Part shown: piece by piece, positions 38,943 through 48,495 of the stretch
How the letters are laid out: each line of letters opens with the position of its first letter
Numbering within the stretch: position 1 is the stretch's first letter
From: JBBSOW01 sp038259365
GTDB taxonomy: Bacteria; Actinomycetota; Actinomycetes; Propionibacteriales; Propionibacteriaceae
DNA length: 64,000 nucleotides
Assembly: GCA_038259365.1 (NCBI GenBank)
Contig: JBBSOW010000003.1
Span: forward strand, 20,604-84,603
Direction of reading: 5' to 3'
Translations under genes and position numbers: made by a program
Notes under the pieces: model-generated
Seen by the model: only the letters and a program-made list of their open reading frames with translations
Told to the model about the DNA's origin: nothing
The model's database searches: none

Positions 38943-40916
38943 CTAAGACGTCCACGCCCGCCACAGCGCGGCGTATTCGCCGTCGGCGGCCATCAACTCC
39001 TCGTGACTGCCCAGCTCCACGACCCGGCCCTGCACCAACACCGCGATCCGGTCGGCGTCGTGCGCCGTGTGCAGGCGGTGCGCGATCGCGACCACCGTGC
39101 GCCCCGAGAGCAGGGTGCTGATCGAGCCCTCCAGATGGCGGGCGGTCTGCGGATCGATCAACGACGTCGCCTCGTCGAGCACCAGCGTGTGCGGATCGGC
39201 CAGGATGAGCCGGGCGAGGGCGATCTGCTGCGCCTGGCCCGGCGTGAGGCTCGTGTTACCCGGGCCCAGCAGCGTGTCCAATCCGTGGGGAAGCCGCTGC
39301 ACCCAGCTCCAGGCGTCGACGGTGCGCAGCGCCGCCTCGACGTCCGCATCGGCCGACCCGGTGCGCGCGAGCACGACGTTGTCCCGCACGCTCCCCACGA
39401 AGACGTGGTGCTCCTGGGTGACCAGGGCCACCTCGCGGCGCAGATCCTCCAACGGCAGCTCGACCAACTCGACCCCGCCGACCGCGACCGAACCGGTCCG
39501 TGGGCCGTGGATGCCGGACAGGAGCCGACCAAGGGTGGACTTGCCCGATCCGCTGGGGCCGACGATGGCCAGGCGTTCCCCCGTTCGCAGCTCGAGATCG
39601 ATGCCGTGCAACACGTCGGTGTTCTCCCGGTAGGCGAAACGCAGATCTCGCCCGCGCAGGTCCGCGCTCGTCGGGCGCGCGAGACCGGCCTCGCGATCCG
39701 GCGCCACTCCCGCGATGCCCAGCAGCCGGGCCGTCGAGGTCATGGCCACCTGCAGCCGGTCGAAGTTGGCCACCATCGCGTCGAAGGGTTGAGCGATGAT
39801 GCCGACGTAGAGCATGGCGGTGGTGATCTGGCCCAGGGTGAGCCAGCCCTGGGCGAAGCCGATGGCGCCGAGGGCCACGGTGATGACCCTGGGCAGGCTG
39901 AAGGCGTAGTCCATGGCGAAGAACAACACGTTGCGCAGCGTCATGGTGTACCGCTCGGCCTCGGCCGACTCCTCGATGCTCTCCGTGAGCACCCGTCGCC
40001 GCATGCTCCGCAGGCCCAGCGCCTCGACGGTGCGGGCGCCCTCGACGGTCTCGGCCAGGGCCGTGTTGATCCGCGAGTAGGTGCCGCCCTCGGTGATGTA
40101 ACCCGCCGCCGAACGCCGCAGATACCAGACCACGGCGAAGCCGGCCAGGCCGAGCAGGATGAGCGTCGGCGCCGCGAGAGCGAACGAGTTGAGGACCATC
40201 GCCACGAGCGTCAGCGCGACGGTCATGCTGGCGATGACCATCTCGGGCAGCGCCCGGCGCACGCCGTTGCTCATCGAGGTGACGTCGCGGGTGACGCGGG
40301 TGATGAGGTCGCCGGTGCTGGCGCTCTCCACCTTGCCCAGCGGCAGCTTCAAGATCGCGTCCACGACGCGTTCGCGGGCGCTGCTGAGCGCGCTTTGACC
40401 CAGCACCGAGGACAGGTATTTGGCGATGAACGTGGCCACGGCCTGCACCGCGACGATGATCAACAACCACGTGAAGTTTCGGGCCGCGGCGTCGATCGCT
40501 TCGGTGAGCTGGCCCGCGGCGACGAAGCTCGCGGTGGCGTCGACGAGCCGGCCGAGCAGCCACGGCATGCACAGGGCCGCCACCCCGGCGAGCGCGTTGG
40601 CGAGCACGACCGCGATCAGCAATCCCCGGTAGGCGCCGATCAGCGAGGCGAGGAAGGCGCGAACGACCCTCGGCCCGGCCACGGGCAGCCCTCGCTTGGG
40701 GTTGGCGGAGCTGGCGAAGTAGTCGGTGGCCCGCTCCTGCCGGATCGCGTAGCGGCGCCGCATCCCGGCAATGCGTGCTCGCGCACCGGTGGCTGGTCGG
40801 GTCGGGGGCGACGTCGGCCCGACGCTGGGGTCCTCGAGCCACGATTGCGCCGAGTGGCGTGCGAGGGGGCCCCGCAATCGGCTGCGCTGGGACTCCTCGT
40901 GCTGCTCGTCGATCAT
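38943..40916 (-). CDS. ABC exporter subunit B, intact Walker motifs but degenerate signature
   Basis: A 657-residue fused permease-ATPase. The membrane domain has six helices (about 85-370). The nucleotide domain has Walker A GPSGSGKST (near 455), Walker B HTLVLDEATSLID and H-loop AIAHRLHTAHDAD, all intact. Its signature is LTPGQAQQI instead of LSGGQ. It follows subunit A with an ATGA overlap. In heterodimeric exporters one ATP site is formed by the Walker motifs of one chain and the signature of the other. This chain supplies the working Walker motifs. Substrate unknown; likely a drug, lipid or peptide. Confidence 0.9.
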   Translation of the reverse strand: MIDEQHEESQRSRLRGPLARHSAQSWLEDPSVGPTSPPTRPATGARARIAGMRRRYAIRQERATDYFASSANPKRGLPVAGPRVVRAFLASLIGAYRGLLIAVVLANALAGVAALCMPWLLGRLVDATASFVAAGQLTEAIDAAARNFTWLLIIVAVQAVATFIAKYLSSVLGQSALSSARERVVDAILKLPLGKVESASTGDLITRVTRDVTSMSNGVRRALPEMVIASMTVALTLVAMVLNSFALAAPTLILLGLAGFAVVWYLRRSAAGYITEGGTYSRINTALAETVEGARTVEALGLRSMRRRVLTESIEESAEAERYTMTLRNVLFFAMDYAFSLPRVITVALGAIGFAQGWLTLGQITTAMLYVGIIAQPFDAMVANFDRLQVAMTSTARLLGIAGVAPDREAGLARPTSADLRGRDLRFAYRENTDVLHGIDLELRTGERLAIVGPSGSGKSTLGRLLSGIHGPRTGSVAVGGVELVELPLEDLRREVALVTQEHHVFVGSVRDNVVLARTGSADADVEAALRTVDAWSWVQRLPHGLDTLLGPGNTSLTPGQAQQIALARLILADPHTLVLDEATSLIDPQTARHLEGSISTLLSGRTVVAIAHRLHTAHDADRIAVLVQGRVVELGSHEELMAADGEYAALWRAWTS

Positions 40917-42793
40917 CCCTGCTCACCTCGTAGCACGACCGACCGATACGCGCTCGTGCCGGCCAGCAACTGCTCGTGCGTGCCCGCCGCGGCCACGACA
41001 CCGCCGTCGAGGAACACGATGTGGTCGGCCCTGTGGAGCAGCAGGGGAGAGGCCGACATGACCACCGTCGTGCGGCCGGCGCGAAACGGCGGCAGGTGGC
41101 GGGCGATCCGGTCCTCGGTGTGGGCGTCGACCGCCGAGGTGGGCTCCACCAGGATGAGGATCGGCGGCTCCTGCGCTAGCGCGCGGGCCAAGACCAGCCG
41201 CTGACGTTGACCGCCGGAGAGGCCCCTGCCGCGCTCGTCCAGCTCGCCCTGCCAGCCACCTGGAATGGCCTCGTAGACGTCCTCGGCGGCGGCGGTGAAC
41301 AGCGCCCGCTCGGCCTGCACCCGGCTCAGCCGGGCGTGGGGATCGACGGCTTGCTGCAGCGTGCCGGCGAAGACGTGGCTGGCGGTGTCGCTGAGCACGA
41401 TCTCCGCGCGCAGCTCGTCGATTCCGATCTCGGCGAGATCGATCCCGCCCAGAGTGACCCCCCACGGCCCCGTGGCGAGCGCGACGTCGCGGCTACTGGC
41501 CGCCTCTTGGGCCCGCTTCTGCGCCCGCGCCAGCGCTCTGGCCGCGGCGGGCTTGAGATCCGGCGGGATCTCGGTGGTGGGGGTGGGGTCGGTCTCGGGC
41601 GGCAGGTAGCGGGCGAGTCGATCGGCCAGGGAGGCGGACTCGTCGGGGTCGGCGCTCACCACGACCGTGAACTTCCCGCGCTCGAGGACCGCGCCGCTGT
41701 GTTCGTCGACGAGGTCGCCTTCGCCCGACTCGTGGCCACCGTCGACGGCCGAACCAACGGGCTCGGACGGCTCGCGCCAAGGGTCGCTGATGCTCAGGAC
41801 CGTGCTGGTACGGCGAGCGGCAACCCGCGTGCGCGTGAACGTCTGCGCCCACTCGAAGAAGGTGCGGATCGGACTGGTCATGAACAGCCCGTAGCCCAAG
41901 AAGGCCACGAGATCGCCCAGGCTGAGCCGTCCGGTGGTGACCTCGGTGACGCCGAGGTACATCAACGCGATGATGAAGATGCCCGACAAGACGACGCCGG
42001 TGGCATCGACCAGCGATTGCCAGGCGCCGGCGGTGATGCCTGCGGTCTTCACCCGGCGGGACTGGGTGGCGTAGTTGCGCCCGAAGATGTCCTCCCCGCC
42101 GACGCCGCGCAGGATCCGCAGGCCCGCGACGATGTCGGTGGCCATCGAGGTGAGGGTGGAGTTGCGGCTGCGTTCGAGGGCCTGGCTGCGCTCCATCGGC
42201 CCCAGCAGCGGGGCGGCGACGAGCACCACGAGTGGGGCCACGATCAGGACGACCAGCCCCAACCGCCACGAGGTGGACAACACGATGAAGGCGACGATGG
42301 AGTAGCCGATCAGGGCCGAGGCGGCCCGGATGCTCACCTCGATGAACTCGCCGAACAGGTCCGCGTCGTTGGTGGAGACCGATAAGACCTCACCGGTTGG
42401 CATGCGGCGATTCATCACGTGGCCGAGCTTGAGCGACTTGTTCGAGGTGAACTCGGTGGTGCCGTAGAGGCTGATCAGCCAGGACCGCACGATCAGGGTG
42501 TGGTTGAGAATGCCCAGGGCGGCGCCGAGCACGGTGATGATGGCCAGCGCGACGATCCACCCGGCCGCCTGACTTGGCCGGCCGGCGGCGATGCCGTGGT
42601 CGATGGCGCGCCCGAAGATCCACGGCGTCAGCACGACCGGCAGCTCCCACAGCACCGCGACGAGCGCCAGGAGGACCAGCAGCCGTCCCTGATAGCGGAA
42701 GGTCCACCTCAAGAAGGCCATCGGGGTGCGGGTATCCGGCGTGACCGCGGCCGGGTCCAGGTAGCCGCGCACGTTGGGGGGAAAGTTTCGCAT
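40913..42793 (-). CDS. ABC exporter subunit A, degenerate Walker motifs but intact signature
   Basis: About 626 residues with six membrane helices (about 25-320). The nucleotide domain has lost its Walker A (VVVSADPDESAS near 380 instead of GxxGxGKS). The Walker B aspartate is a valine (ILILVEPTSAVD). The switch histidine is missing (VVMSASPLLLHRAD). The signature LSGGQRQRLVLARAL is perfect. Thus its ATP-binding half is dead but its signature completes the partner's site, as in TM287/288-type heterodimers. Start ATG 42793; the open frame continues upstream into nuoN and is not used. It lies 61 nt downstream of nuoN on the same strand. Confidence 0.88.
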   Translation of the reverse strand: MRNFPPNVRGYLDPAAVTPDTRTPMAFLRWTFRYQGRLLVLLALVAVLWELPVVLTPWIFGRAIDHGIAAGRPSQAAGWIVALAIITVLGAALGILNHTLIVRSWLISLYGTTEFTSNKSLKLGHVMNRRMPTGEVLSVSTNDADLFGEFIEVSIRAASALIGYSIVAFIVLSTSWRLGLVVLIVAPLVVLVAAPLLGPMERSQALERSRNSTLTSMATDIVAGLRILRGVGGEDIFGRNYATQSRRVKTAGITAGAWQSLVDATGVVLSGIFIIALMYLGVTEVTTGRLSLGDLVAFLGYGLFMTSPIRTFFEWAQTFTRTRVAARRTSTVLSISDPWREPSEPVGSAVDGGHESGEGDLVDEHSGAVLERGKFTVVVSADPDESASLADRLARYLPPETDPTPTTEIPPDLKPAAARALARAQKRAQEAASSRDVALATGPWGVTLGGIDLAEIGIDELRAEIVLSDTASHVFAGTLQQAVDPHARLSRVQAERALFTAAAEDVYEAIPGGWQGELDERGRGLSGGQRQRLVLARALAQEPPILILVEPTSAVDAHTEDRIARHLPPFRAGRTTVVMSASPLLLHRADHIVFLDGGVVAAAGTHEQLLAGTSAYRSVVLRGEQG

Positions 42794-42854
42794 GTCGTGC
42801 AGAACTTTAACCCGGTGATCGACCCCGGGGCGAGCGGTTTTCGCGGGCTGCCGG

Positions 42855-44288
42855 CTACCCGGAGATAACCGGCCAGACGATGCCGGCGGCCAAGCCGAGG
42901 GCAACGCTGAGGGCCGCGGCGCCGACCGCCACCCCGCTGCTCCACCGTCGGGGGTCGTTCTGCTGGGAATTCTCCTCTCCGGAACCGGCGGGGTCGGACG
43001 ACTCGTCGGCCGCCGCGGCCTTGCCGAAGGCCGCGGCGAACCAGGGGAGGTAGTAGCCGAGGCTGACGAGGGTGTTGACCAAGAGCACCACCACCAACCA
43101 GGCCAACCCGCCCCGCCACGCCGCGACGGAGACCGCGAGCTTCCCGACGAACACCGCGGCCGGGGGCGTGCCCAACAGCCCGAGCAGGCTGACGAGCAAC
43201 GCCGCCGCCAGCCACGGGTGCCGCCTCGACAGTCCGCGGTAATCGGAGATCGAGCGGTGCTCGGGCAACGCCACGACGACCGCGAAGGCGGCGGTATTGG
43301 TGACGGCGTAGCCGCCGAGATAGAACAGCATGGCCGGGAGGGCCAGGTCCGTGCGGGTGGCGACCGCGACCGGGACGAGCAGATACCCCACCTGGCTGAC
43401 GGTGGAGTAGCCGAGCAGCCGACGCGGAGCGGTTTGCCGCAGGGCGGCGAGGTTGCCCAGCGTCATGCTGAGCGTGGCGAGCGCGGCCAGGAGAAGCGCC
43501 CAATCGATGGTGCCGGGGAGGGTGTCGACGAACCGGTAGACGGCGACGACGGCGCCGATCTTGGGAACGGTGGTCAAGAAGGTGGCGGCGAACCCGCTGC
43601 TGCCCTCGGCCGCGTCGGGCACCCAAAAATGCGCGGGGACCCCGCCGGCCTTGAACAGCAGGCCGAAGATCACCAACACCGCGCCCACCCCGACCACGAT
43701 CGGGGAGCCCTGGCCGAGCTTCGTGCTCAGCACCGGGTAGCCGGTGTCGGCGGCGACACCGTAGAGCAGCACCACGCCGAGAAGCATGAGGATGCCGAAC
43801 ATCGCCCCCATGAGGTAGGTCTTGAGCGTGGCCTCCGCGACGGCCTCTCCGGGCAACAGCCCGATCAGGCCGTACAGGGGGATGCTGGCCAGCAGGAACG
43901 CGACCGCGAGGAGAAGCAGATCGTTCGCACCCGCCAGCGCCAACACCCCGGTGGTGGAGAACAGCATCAGGACGTAGGCCTCGCCGGCGCGCGGGTGCCC
44001 GCGCAGCTCGTCCCCGGCCAGCACGACGACCAGCAGGGTGGCCAGCGCCGCGATGAGGCGGGCGAAGCCCGCGAGGGTGTCGGCGACGAAAACCCCGGAA
44101 TAGAGCAGCCGCGCAGGCCCGGCCAGGGCCACGGCAGCCGCGATCGCGCTGGCGAGGAGCACCACCATCGTCGCCACGCGCGTCCAGCCCAGGCGGTCCC
44201 GGGGGAGGAAGGACCCGAGGACGAGGACGCCGAGCCCCCCGCCGAAGGTGCAGATCTCGGGGAGCAGCCCCAGCGCAGTCAGGCCCAC
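42855..44288 (-). CDS. nuoN: Complex-I-like antiporter subunit NuoN
   Basis: A 477-residue, 13-14 helix Mrp-antiporter-like subunit. The helix with LLFKAGGVPAHFWVPDAAEGSSGF (about 212-235) holds the channel lysine, and the second half has RRLLGYSTVSQVGYLLVPVAV. The C-terminal loop is acidic and Gln/Ser-rich. It would form one of the three proton half-channels. Last gene of the eight-gene complex; GTG start 4 nt after the nuoM stop. Confidence 0.88.
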   Translation of the reverse strand: MGLTALGLLPEICTFGGGLGVLVLGSFLPRDRLGWTRVATMVVLLASAIAAAVALAGPARLLYSGVFVADTLAGFARLIAALATLLVVVLAGDELRGHPRAGEAYVLMLFSTTGVLALAGANDLLLLAVAFLLASIPLYGLIGLLPGEAVAEATLKTYLMGAMFGILMLLGVVLLYGVAADTGYPVLSTKLGQGSPIVVGVGAVLVIFGLLFKAGGVPAHFWVPDAAEGSSGFAATFLTTVPKIGAVVAVYRFVDTLPGTIDWALLLAALATLSMTLGNLAALRQTAPRRLLGYSTVSQVGYLLVPVAVATRTDLALPAMLFYLGGYAVTNTAAFAVVVALPEHRSISDYRGLSRRHPWLAAALLVSLLGLLGTPPAAVFVGKLAVSVAAWRGGLAWLVVVLLVNTLVSLGYYLPWFAAAFGKAAAADESSDPAGSGEENSQQNDPRRWSSGVAVGAAALSVALGLAAGIVWPVISG

Positions 44289-44292
44289 GAGA

Positions 44293-45807
44293 TCACCGGC
44301 TCACCAGGGCGACAAGGACGCCGGCGGCGGGCTCGATCACGGCCAACAGGGGACGCGGCGAGACGCCGATGGCGATCGAACCGACGAGCAGGAGCGAGAC
44401 CGCGATGGCCTCGCCCGCCCCGACGTCGGCGAAGCCCCCCGAGCGAGCGCCGGCGGGTCCCAAGAACACCTGCTGCAACGCCCGGAGGAACAGCGCCGCG
44501 GTGATGATGATGCCCGGCAGCGCGACGGCGGTCCACGGGGCCACCGCGATGCTGCCTGCGAAAATCTGGAACTCGGCGATGAACCCGGACAACGCGGGCA
44601 GCCCGAGAGATCCGAACGCCGCGACGGCGAACAGCGCCGCGTACCTCGGCGCCGCGCCCGCCAGCCCGCCGTACTCGGCCATGACGTAGCTCCCGGTGCG
44701 GGCCCGCATGATCCCGGCGAGCAGGAACAGCGCCCCGGTGAGCAGGCCGTGGCTCACCATTTGGGTGACGGCGCCGGTGACCGCGACCCCACGGGCCTGC
44801 TCGGCGCCCGCGGTCACCAGCCCGGCGGAGCCGACGGCGAGCACCACGTACCCCATGTGGTTGATCGAGGTGTAGGCGATCATCCGCTTCAGGTTGGTCT
44901 GGGCCAACGCGACCAGGGCGCCGTACAGCACCGAGACCACGCCCACGACGATGATGACGGGCGCGAAGGCCTGCCACGCTTGCGGCAACATCGCCATGGC
45001 GATCCGCACGAAGCCGTAGGCGCCCATCTTCAGCAACACCGCCGCCAGCACGACCGACCCCACCGTGGGCGCGTCGGTGTGGGCCGAGGGTAGCCAGGTG
45101 TGGAAGGGCACGGTGGGGGTCTTCACGGCCAGCCCGATAAGGATCGCCGCCAGCACCAGCCCGCCGGCGACCGGGCGGTCCACCAGGGGCGGGCTGGCCG
45201 CGAGGTCGACCATGTCGAAGGTGTGCGGCGTCGAGGCGGCGTAGAGCCCGATGAAGCCCAACAGCAGCGCCAAGGAGCCGAGGAAGGTGTAGAGGAAGAA
45301 TTTCATCGCCGAGCGCGCGGCCTGCCCGTGGCCCCAGCCGGCGATGAGGAAGTACATGCCCACGATGGACAGATCGAAGAACACGAAGAAGACGATGAGA
45401 TCGGCCGAGGCGAACACCCCGAGCGAGACCGACTCCAAGAACAGCAGCAACGCGGCCTGCAGCCGCGGCCGGGTCGTTTCGCCCCGGGCCGCCTTGCCCA
45501 ACCCGTAGACCGCGCACGCGGCGAAGATGATCGCGGTCAAGGCCACGAGCGGCAGGGAGAGCCCGTCCAATCCGACGTGGTAGCTGCTGGCCACCCCGGG
45601 GATCCAGGGCACCTGCACCTCGTAGGCCAGCTTGCCGCTGGCCGGGGTCCGATACCCCGCCCACAGGACGCCGACGAGGACGACTTCGATGAGGCTGGTG
45701 GCGAGGAAGATCCACGCGGACAACCGCGGCGGCAATCGCGGAATCGCCGCCAGGAGCAGGGCCGCGGCCAGCGGGAGGAAGACGAGCAGGCTCAGCACGG
45801 GACTCAC
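44293..45807 (-). CDS. nuoM: Complex-I-like antiporter subunit NuoM
   Basis: 504 residues, about 14 helices. It keeps LFLESVSLGVFASADLIVFFVFFDLSIVGMYFLI (helix 4-5, with conserved Glu), KTPTVPFHTWLPSAHTDAPTVGSVVLAAVLLKMGAYGF and MIAYTSINHMGYVVL, so the channel Lys, Glu and His are intact. Start at GTG 45807 inside the nuoL stop (GTGA). The open frame further upstream, inside nuoL, is shadow. Confidence 0.92.
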   Translation of the reverse strand: MSPVLSLLVFLPLAAALLLAAIPRLPPRLSAWIFLATSLIEVVLVGVLWAGYRTPASGKLAYEVQVPWIPGVASSYHVGLDGLSLPLVALTAIIFAACAVYGLGKAARGETTRPRLQAALLLFLESVSLGVFASADLIVFFVFFDLSIVGMYFLIAGWGHGQAARSAMKFFLYTFLGSLALLLGFIGLYAASTPHTFDMVDLAASPPLVDRPVAGGLVLAAILIGLAVKTPTVPFHTWLPSAHTDAPTVGSVVLAAVLLKMGAYGFVRIAMAMLPQAWQAFAPVIIVVGVVSVLYGALVALAQTNLKRMIAYTSINHMGYVVLAVGSAGLVTAGAEQARGVAVTGAVTQMVSHGLLTGALFLLAGIMRARTGSYVMAEYGGLAGAAPRYAALFAVAAFGSLGLPALSGFIAEFQIFAGSIAVAPWTAVALPGIIITAALFLRALQQVFLGPAGARSGGFADVGAGEAIAVSLLLVGSIAIGVSPRPLLAVIEPAAGVLVALVSR

Positions 45808-47651
45808 CTCACGAGAACGACGACGAGGCAGGCCGCGGCCAGCACCCCGAGCGCCTGGATGTAGTAGTGATGGAGTTGGCCGGTCTGGGGTCGACGCGCC
45901 AACGCACCCAGCCTCCGCACCCCGCCCGCCAGCGACTCGACGGCCCCGTCGAGGACGGCGTCGTCGAACGCGGCGAGCCGAGCGGCGCCTCGGCGGATGC
46001 CTCGGGCCAAGGCCAGGACCCCAGCGTCGAGGACGACGTCGTCGAAGGTGGCCAGCGAGCGCCCCAGGGCGAGCGTGGGCCGCACGGTGAGAAGGTGGGC
46101 GATGCGCTCCATGCGGAGCCAATCGTGCGGGGCAACCGGTTGGGGGATCCGTACCCTGAACACGATGGCAACCACCACCACGGCGATGACTCCCGAGGCG
46201 ATCATCTCCACCGGGGTGGCCGTGGGGGCGGTGGAATCGGCGATCAGGTTGGCGAACCGTTCGCCCAGCGGCGGAAGCGTCAACCCGCCGAGGACGGCGG
46301 CGAAGACGGCCAGCACGATGGTCGGCAGTGTTTGCAGCGGGGCGATGCCGCGGGTGCCGGTTCGCTCCTCGTCGTAGGCCTCGGACTCGGGCGGAATCGT
46401 CGACCACACGGTCGCCAACATCTTGCCCGCGTAGGCCGCCGACATCGCCGCCGCCGCCAGTCCGAGCAGGTACAGCGCCAGGGACTGGTGTAGGGCCCCG
46501 GCCAGGACGCCGTCCTTGGTCGCCCATAGCGACAGCGGGGGGACTCCGGCCAGCGCGAGCGCTCCGACGCTGGCCGCGACACCGATCACGGGATAGCGCC
46601 GGGCCACCCCCCGCAGGCCGCTCAGCCGCTTGGTGCCCAGGGCGGTCAACCAGGCCCCGGCGAGCAGGAACAGCAGGGCCTTGGTCGCGGCGTGGGCGAG
46701 GAGGTGGGCGGTGCCGCCGGCGACGGATCCCACCCCCGCCGCGAGCACCACGAAACCCATCTGGGCGGAGGTGGAGGCGGCCAACAGCTGCTTGAGGTCG
46801 GTCTGGGTGAGGGCGATCGCGCCGAGGATGAGCGCGGTGGCGGCGCCGGTCCAGGCGGTCACCGGGCCCGCCCAGCCGGTGGCGGCCAGCAACGGTTCGG
46901 CGCGCAGGAGGAGGTAGCCGCCCATGGCGACGAGCGCGGCCGAGTGCAGCAACGCGCTGACGGGGCTGGGCCCGTCCATGGCGCGCGAGATCCAAAACGA
47001 GAACGGCAACTGGGCGGCCTTGCCGAGGGCGGCGACCAGAACCCCCAGCGCGATCGCGTCGCGCCAACCGCCGGCCGCTTCGGGCAGGGCCGACAGCGCC
47101 AGGCCGGCGCCCCCCGCGAGCGCGGCGCCGGACGCGGCGTACAACCCGAGATCGGCGGTGCGGGTCACCAGAAATGCGGTCAGACCCGAAGAGGCGCGCC
47201 GTTCCTCGCGCCACCAGAAGGCGATGAGGGCGTAGGAGGTGGCCCCCATCACCTCCCAGGCCATCAACAGCACCGGCAGCGTCGCCGCCGTCGCGGTCAG
47301 CAACGCCGCGGCGGCGACGATCAACATCAGCCCGTAAAAGCGGGTCCGCGCCTCGGCGATCTCTCCGGCGGCGAAGATCAGCACTAGCAACGTCACGGCG
47401 GCGATCATCACCACGACTGCGGCGCTGAGGCCGTCGACCCGCAGCGCGAACGCGCTATCGGCCATGAAGGGGGCGGCGACTTCGCCCCTGTCGAGGGCCG
47501 CCGCGACGGCCAGGCCCAGGGTGGCGCCCGCGGTGAGGATGGCCAGCGGGGCCGCGGCGCGTTGCGGAGTGCCCGGACGCGGAATCAGGCACAGCAGGGC
47601 GCCGACAATGCTCGGCAGCACCACGAGCGCCCACAACCCGAGGGCGCTCAT
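45804..47651 (-). CDS. nuoL: Complex-I-like antiporter subunit NuoL
   Basis: 615 residues. TM5 carries MAWEVMGATSYALIAFWW (the conserved Glu). TM7-8 carries ALGKAAQLPFSFWISRAMDGPSPVSALLHSAALVAMGGYLL with Lys and His. The C-terminal part has an amphipathic helix, matching the lateral arm that ties the antiporter subunits together. So the proton-pumping machinery is complete. ATG 47651; 25 nt separate it from nuoK. Confidence 0.92.
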   Translation of the reverse strand: MSALGLWALVVLPSIVGALLCLIPRPGTPQRAAAPLAILTAGATLGLAVAAALDRGEVAAPFMADSAFALRVDGLSAAVVVMIAAVTLLVLIFAAGEIAEARTRFYGLMLIVAAAALLTATAATLPVLLMAWEVMGATSYALIAFWWREERRASSGLTAFLVTRTADLGLYAASGAALAGGAGLALSALPEAAGGWRDAIALGVLVAALGKAAQLPFSFWISRAMDGPSPVSALLHSAALVAMGGYLLLRAEPLLAATGWAGPVTAWTGAATALILGAIALTQTDLKQLLAASTSAQMGFVVLAAGVGSVAGGTAHLLAHAATKALLFLLAGAWLTALGTKRLSGLRGVARRYPVIGVAASVGALALAGVPPLSLWATKDGVLAGALHQSLALYLLGLAAAAMSAAYAGKMLATVWSTIPPESEAYDEERTGTRGIAPLQTLPTIVLAVFAAVLGGLTLPPLGERFANLIADSTAPTATPVEMIASGVIAVVVVAIVFRVRIPQPVAPHDWLRMERIAHLLTVRPTLALGRSLATFDDVVLDAGVLALARGIRRGAARLAAFDDAVLDGAVESLAGGVRRLGALARRPQTGQLHHYYIQALGVLAAACLVVVLVR

Positions 47652-47676
47652 GGCGCTGGCTCCGCGACAGTCTCGA

Positions 47677-47979
47677 TCATTGCTGCAGCTCCGCTGCCAT
47701 GTCGGTCATGTCGACGGACTTGCGGCGGTGCAGGAGCGTGGCCACGGCAAACCCCATCGCCATCTCGACCGTCATGGCGGCGATCACCACCAGCAGCAAG
47801 ACCTGGCCGGTCGGTGTCGGCGCCACGTTCCACCAGAGCGCCCCGGCCGCGAGGATCACCCCGTTGATCATCAGCTCGAGCCCCATCATCACCATGACGA
47901 CGACCTGCTGAGAGACGGCGCCGTACAGCCCGACGCTGAAGAGCGCGGCGGCCACGAGCAGGACCAGCTGGAGCGTCAT
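47677..47979 (-). CDS. nuoK: Complex-I-like subunit NuoK
   Basis: 100 residues, three helices. The two conserved glutamates are kept, in VVMVMMGLELMINGV (helix 2) and AAMTVEMAMGFAVAT (helix 3). It has about 13 methionines, clearly more than a usual NuoK, in the helices and in the tail (VDMTDMAAELQQ). ATG 47979 overlaps the nuoJ stop (ATGA). Confidence 0.92.
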   Translation of the reverse strand: MTLQLVLLVAAALFSVGLYGAVSQQVVVMVMMGLELMINGVILAAGALWWNVAPTPTGQVLLLVVIAAMTVEMAMGFAVATLLHRRKSVDMTDMAAELQQ

Positions 47980-48494
47980 CGCTTTCCTCCGGGCACGGGG
48001 TCGTAGCGGGTGCGGGCAGAGGCCAACACGACGCCGGAGACGATGGTCGCGACCATGACGGGGCTGATGGCGATCATCACCAGCATGTTCGGCCCCATCA
48101 ACGATTCGCCGAGGGCCACGGTGACGTCGGCGGCCGGTCGAGCGGAGCGTGCGGGCCAGGACACGTTCAGGGCACCGGCGGCCAGGACCGCGAAAACGCC
48201 GCCGGAGAGGACGATCGCGGCCTTCTTGTCGTGCACCATGCTCATCGGCATCAGGGCCGGGTTCATCCCCATGAACATGACCATGTAGACCGCCATGATG
48301 GCCATCTCCATCACCATCATTAAGATGATGATCATCCCGATATAGTCCTGGTGCAGCTGTAGCACGATGATCCCCACGGCCACGAAGGAGGCGGCCAGGG
48401 CGTAGGTGGCCCGCGCCATGGAATCGACGACGAACACGACGATGCCCGCGGCCACCGCGGCGATGGACAGGATCCAAAACGCCACGTCCCCCAC
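47976..48494 (-). CDS. nuoJ: Complex-I-like subunit NuoJ with Met-rich helix
   Basis: 172 residues, about five helices. Position in the operon, size and the start ILSIAAVAAGIVVFVVDSMARA fit NuoJ. Residues 54-86 hold 13 methionines in 33 positions (for example MVMEMAIMAVYMVMFMGM). No standard NuoJ has such a density in its third helix. Spaced Met in a membrane helix is a hallmark of copper transport sites (Ctr1, CopA). It has a GTG start one base after the nuoH stop. Confidence 0.85.
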   Translation of the reverse strand: MGDVAFWILSIAAVAAGIVVFVVDSMARATYALAASFVAVGIIVLQLHQDYIGMIIILMMVMEMAIMAVYMVMFMGMNPALMPMSMVHDKKAAIVLSGGVFAVLAAGALNVSWPARSARPAADVTVALGESLMGPNMLVMIAISPVMVATIVSGVVLASARTRYDPVPGGKR

Positions 48495-48495
48495 C

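Noticed and set aside
45808..47214. Upstream extension of the nuoM frame
   Set aside because: It runs through nuoL in another frame. The NuoM N terminus (VSPVLSLLVFLPL) begins at GTG 45807.
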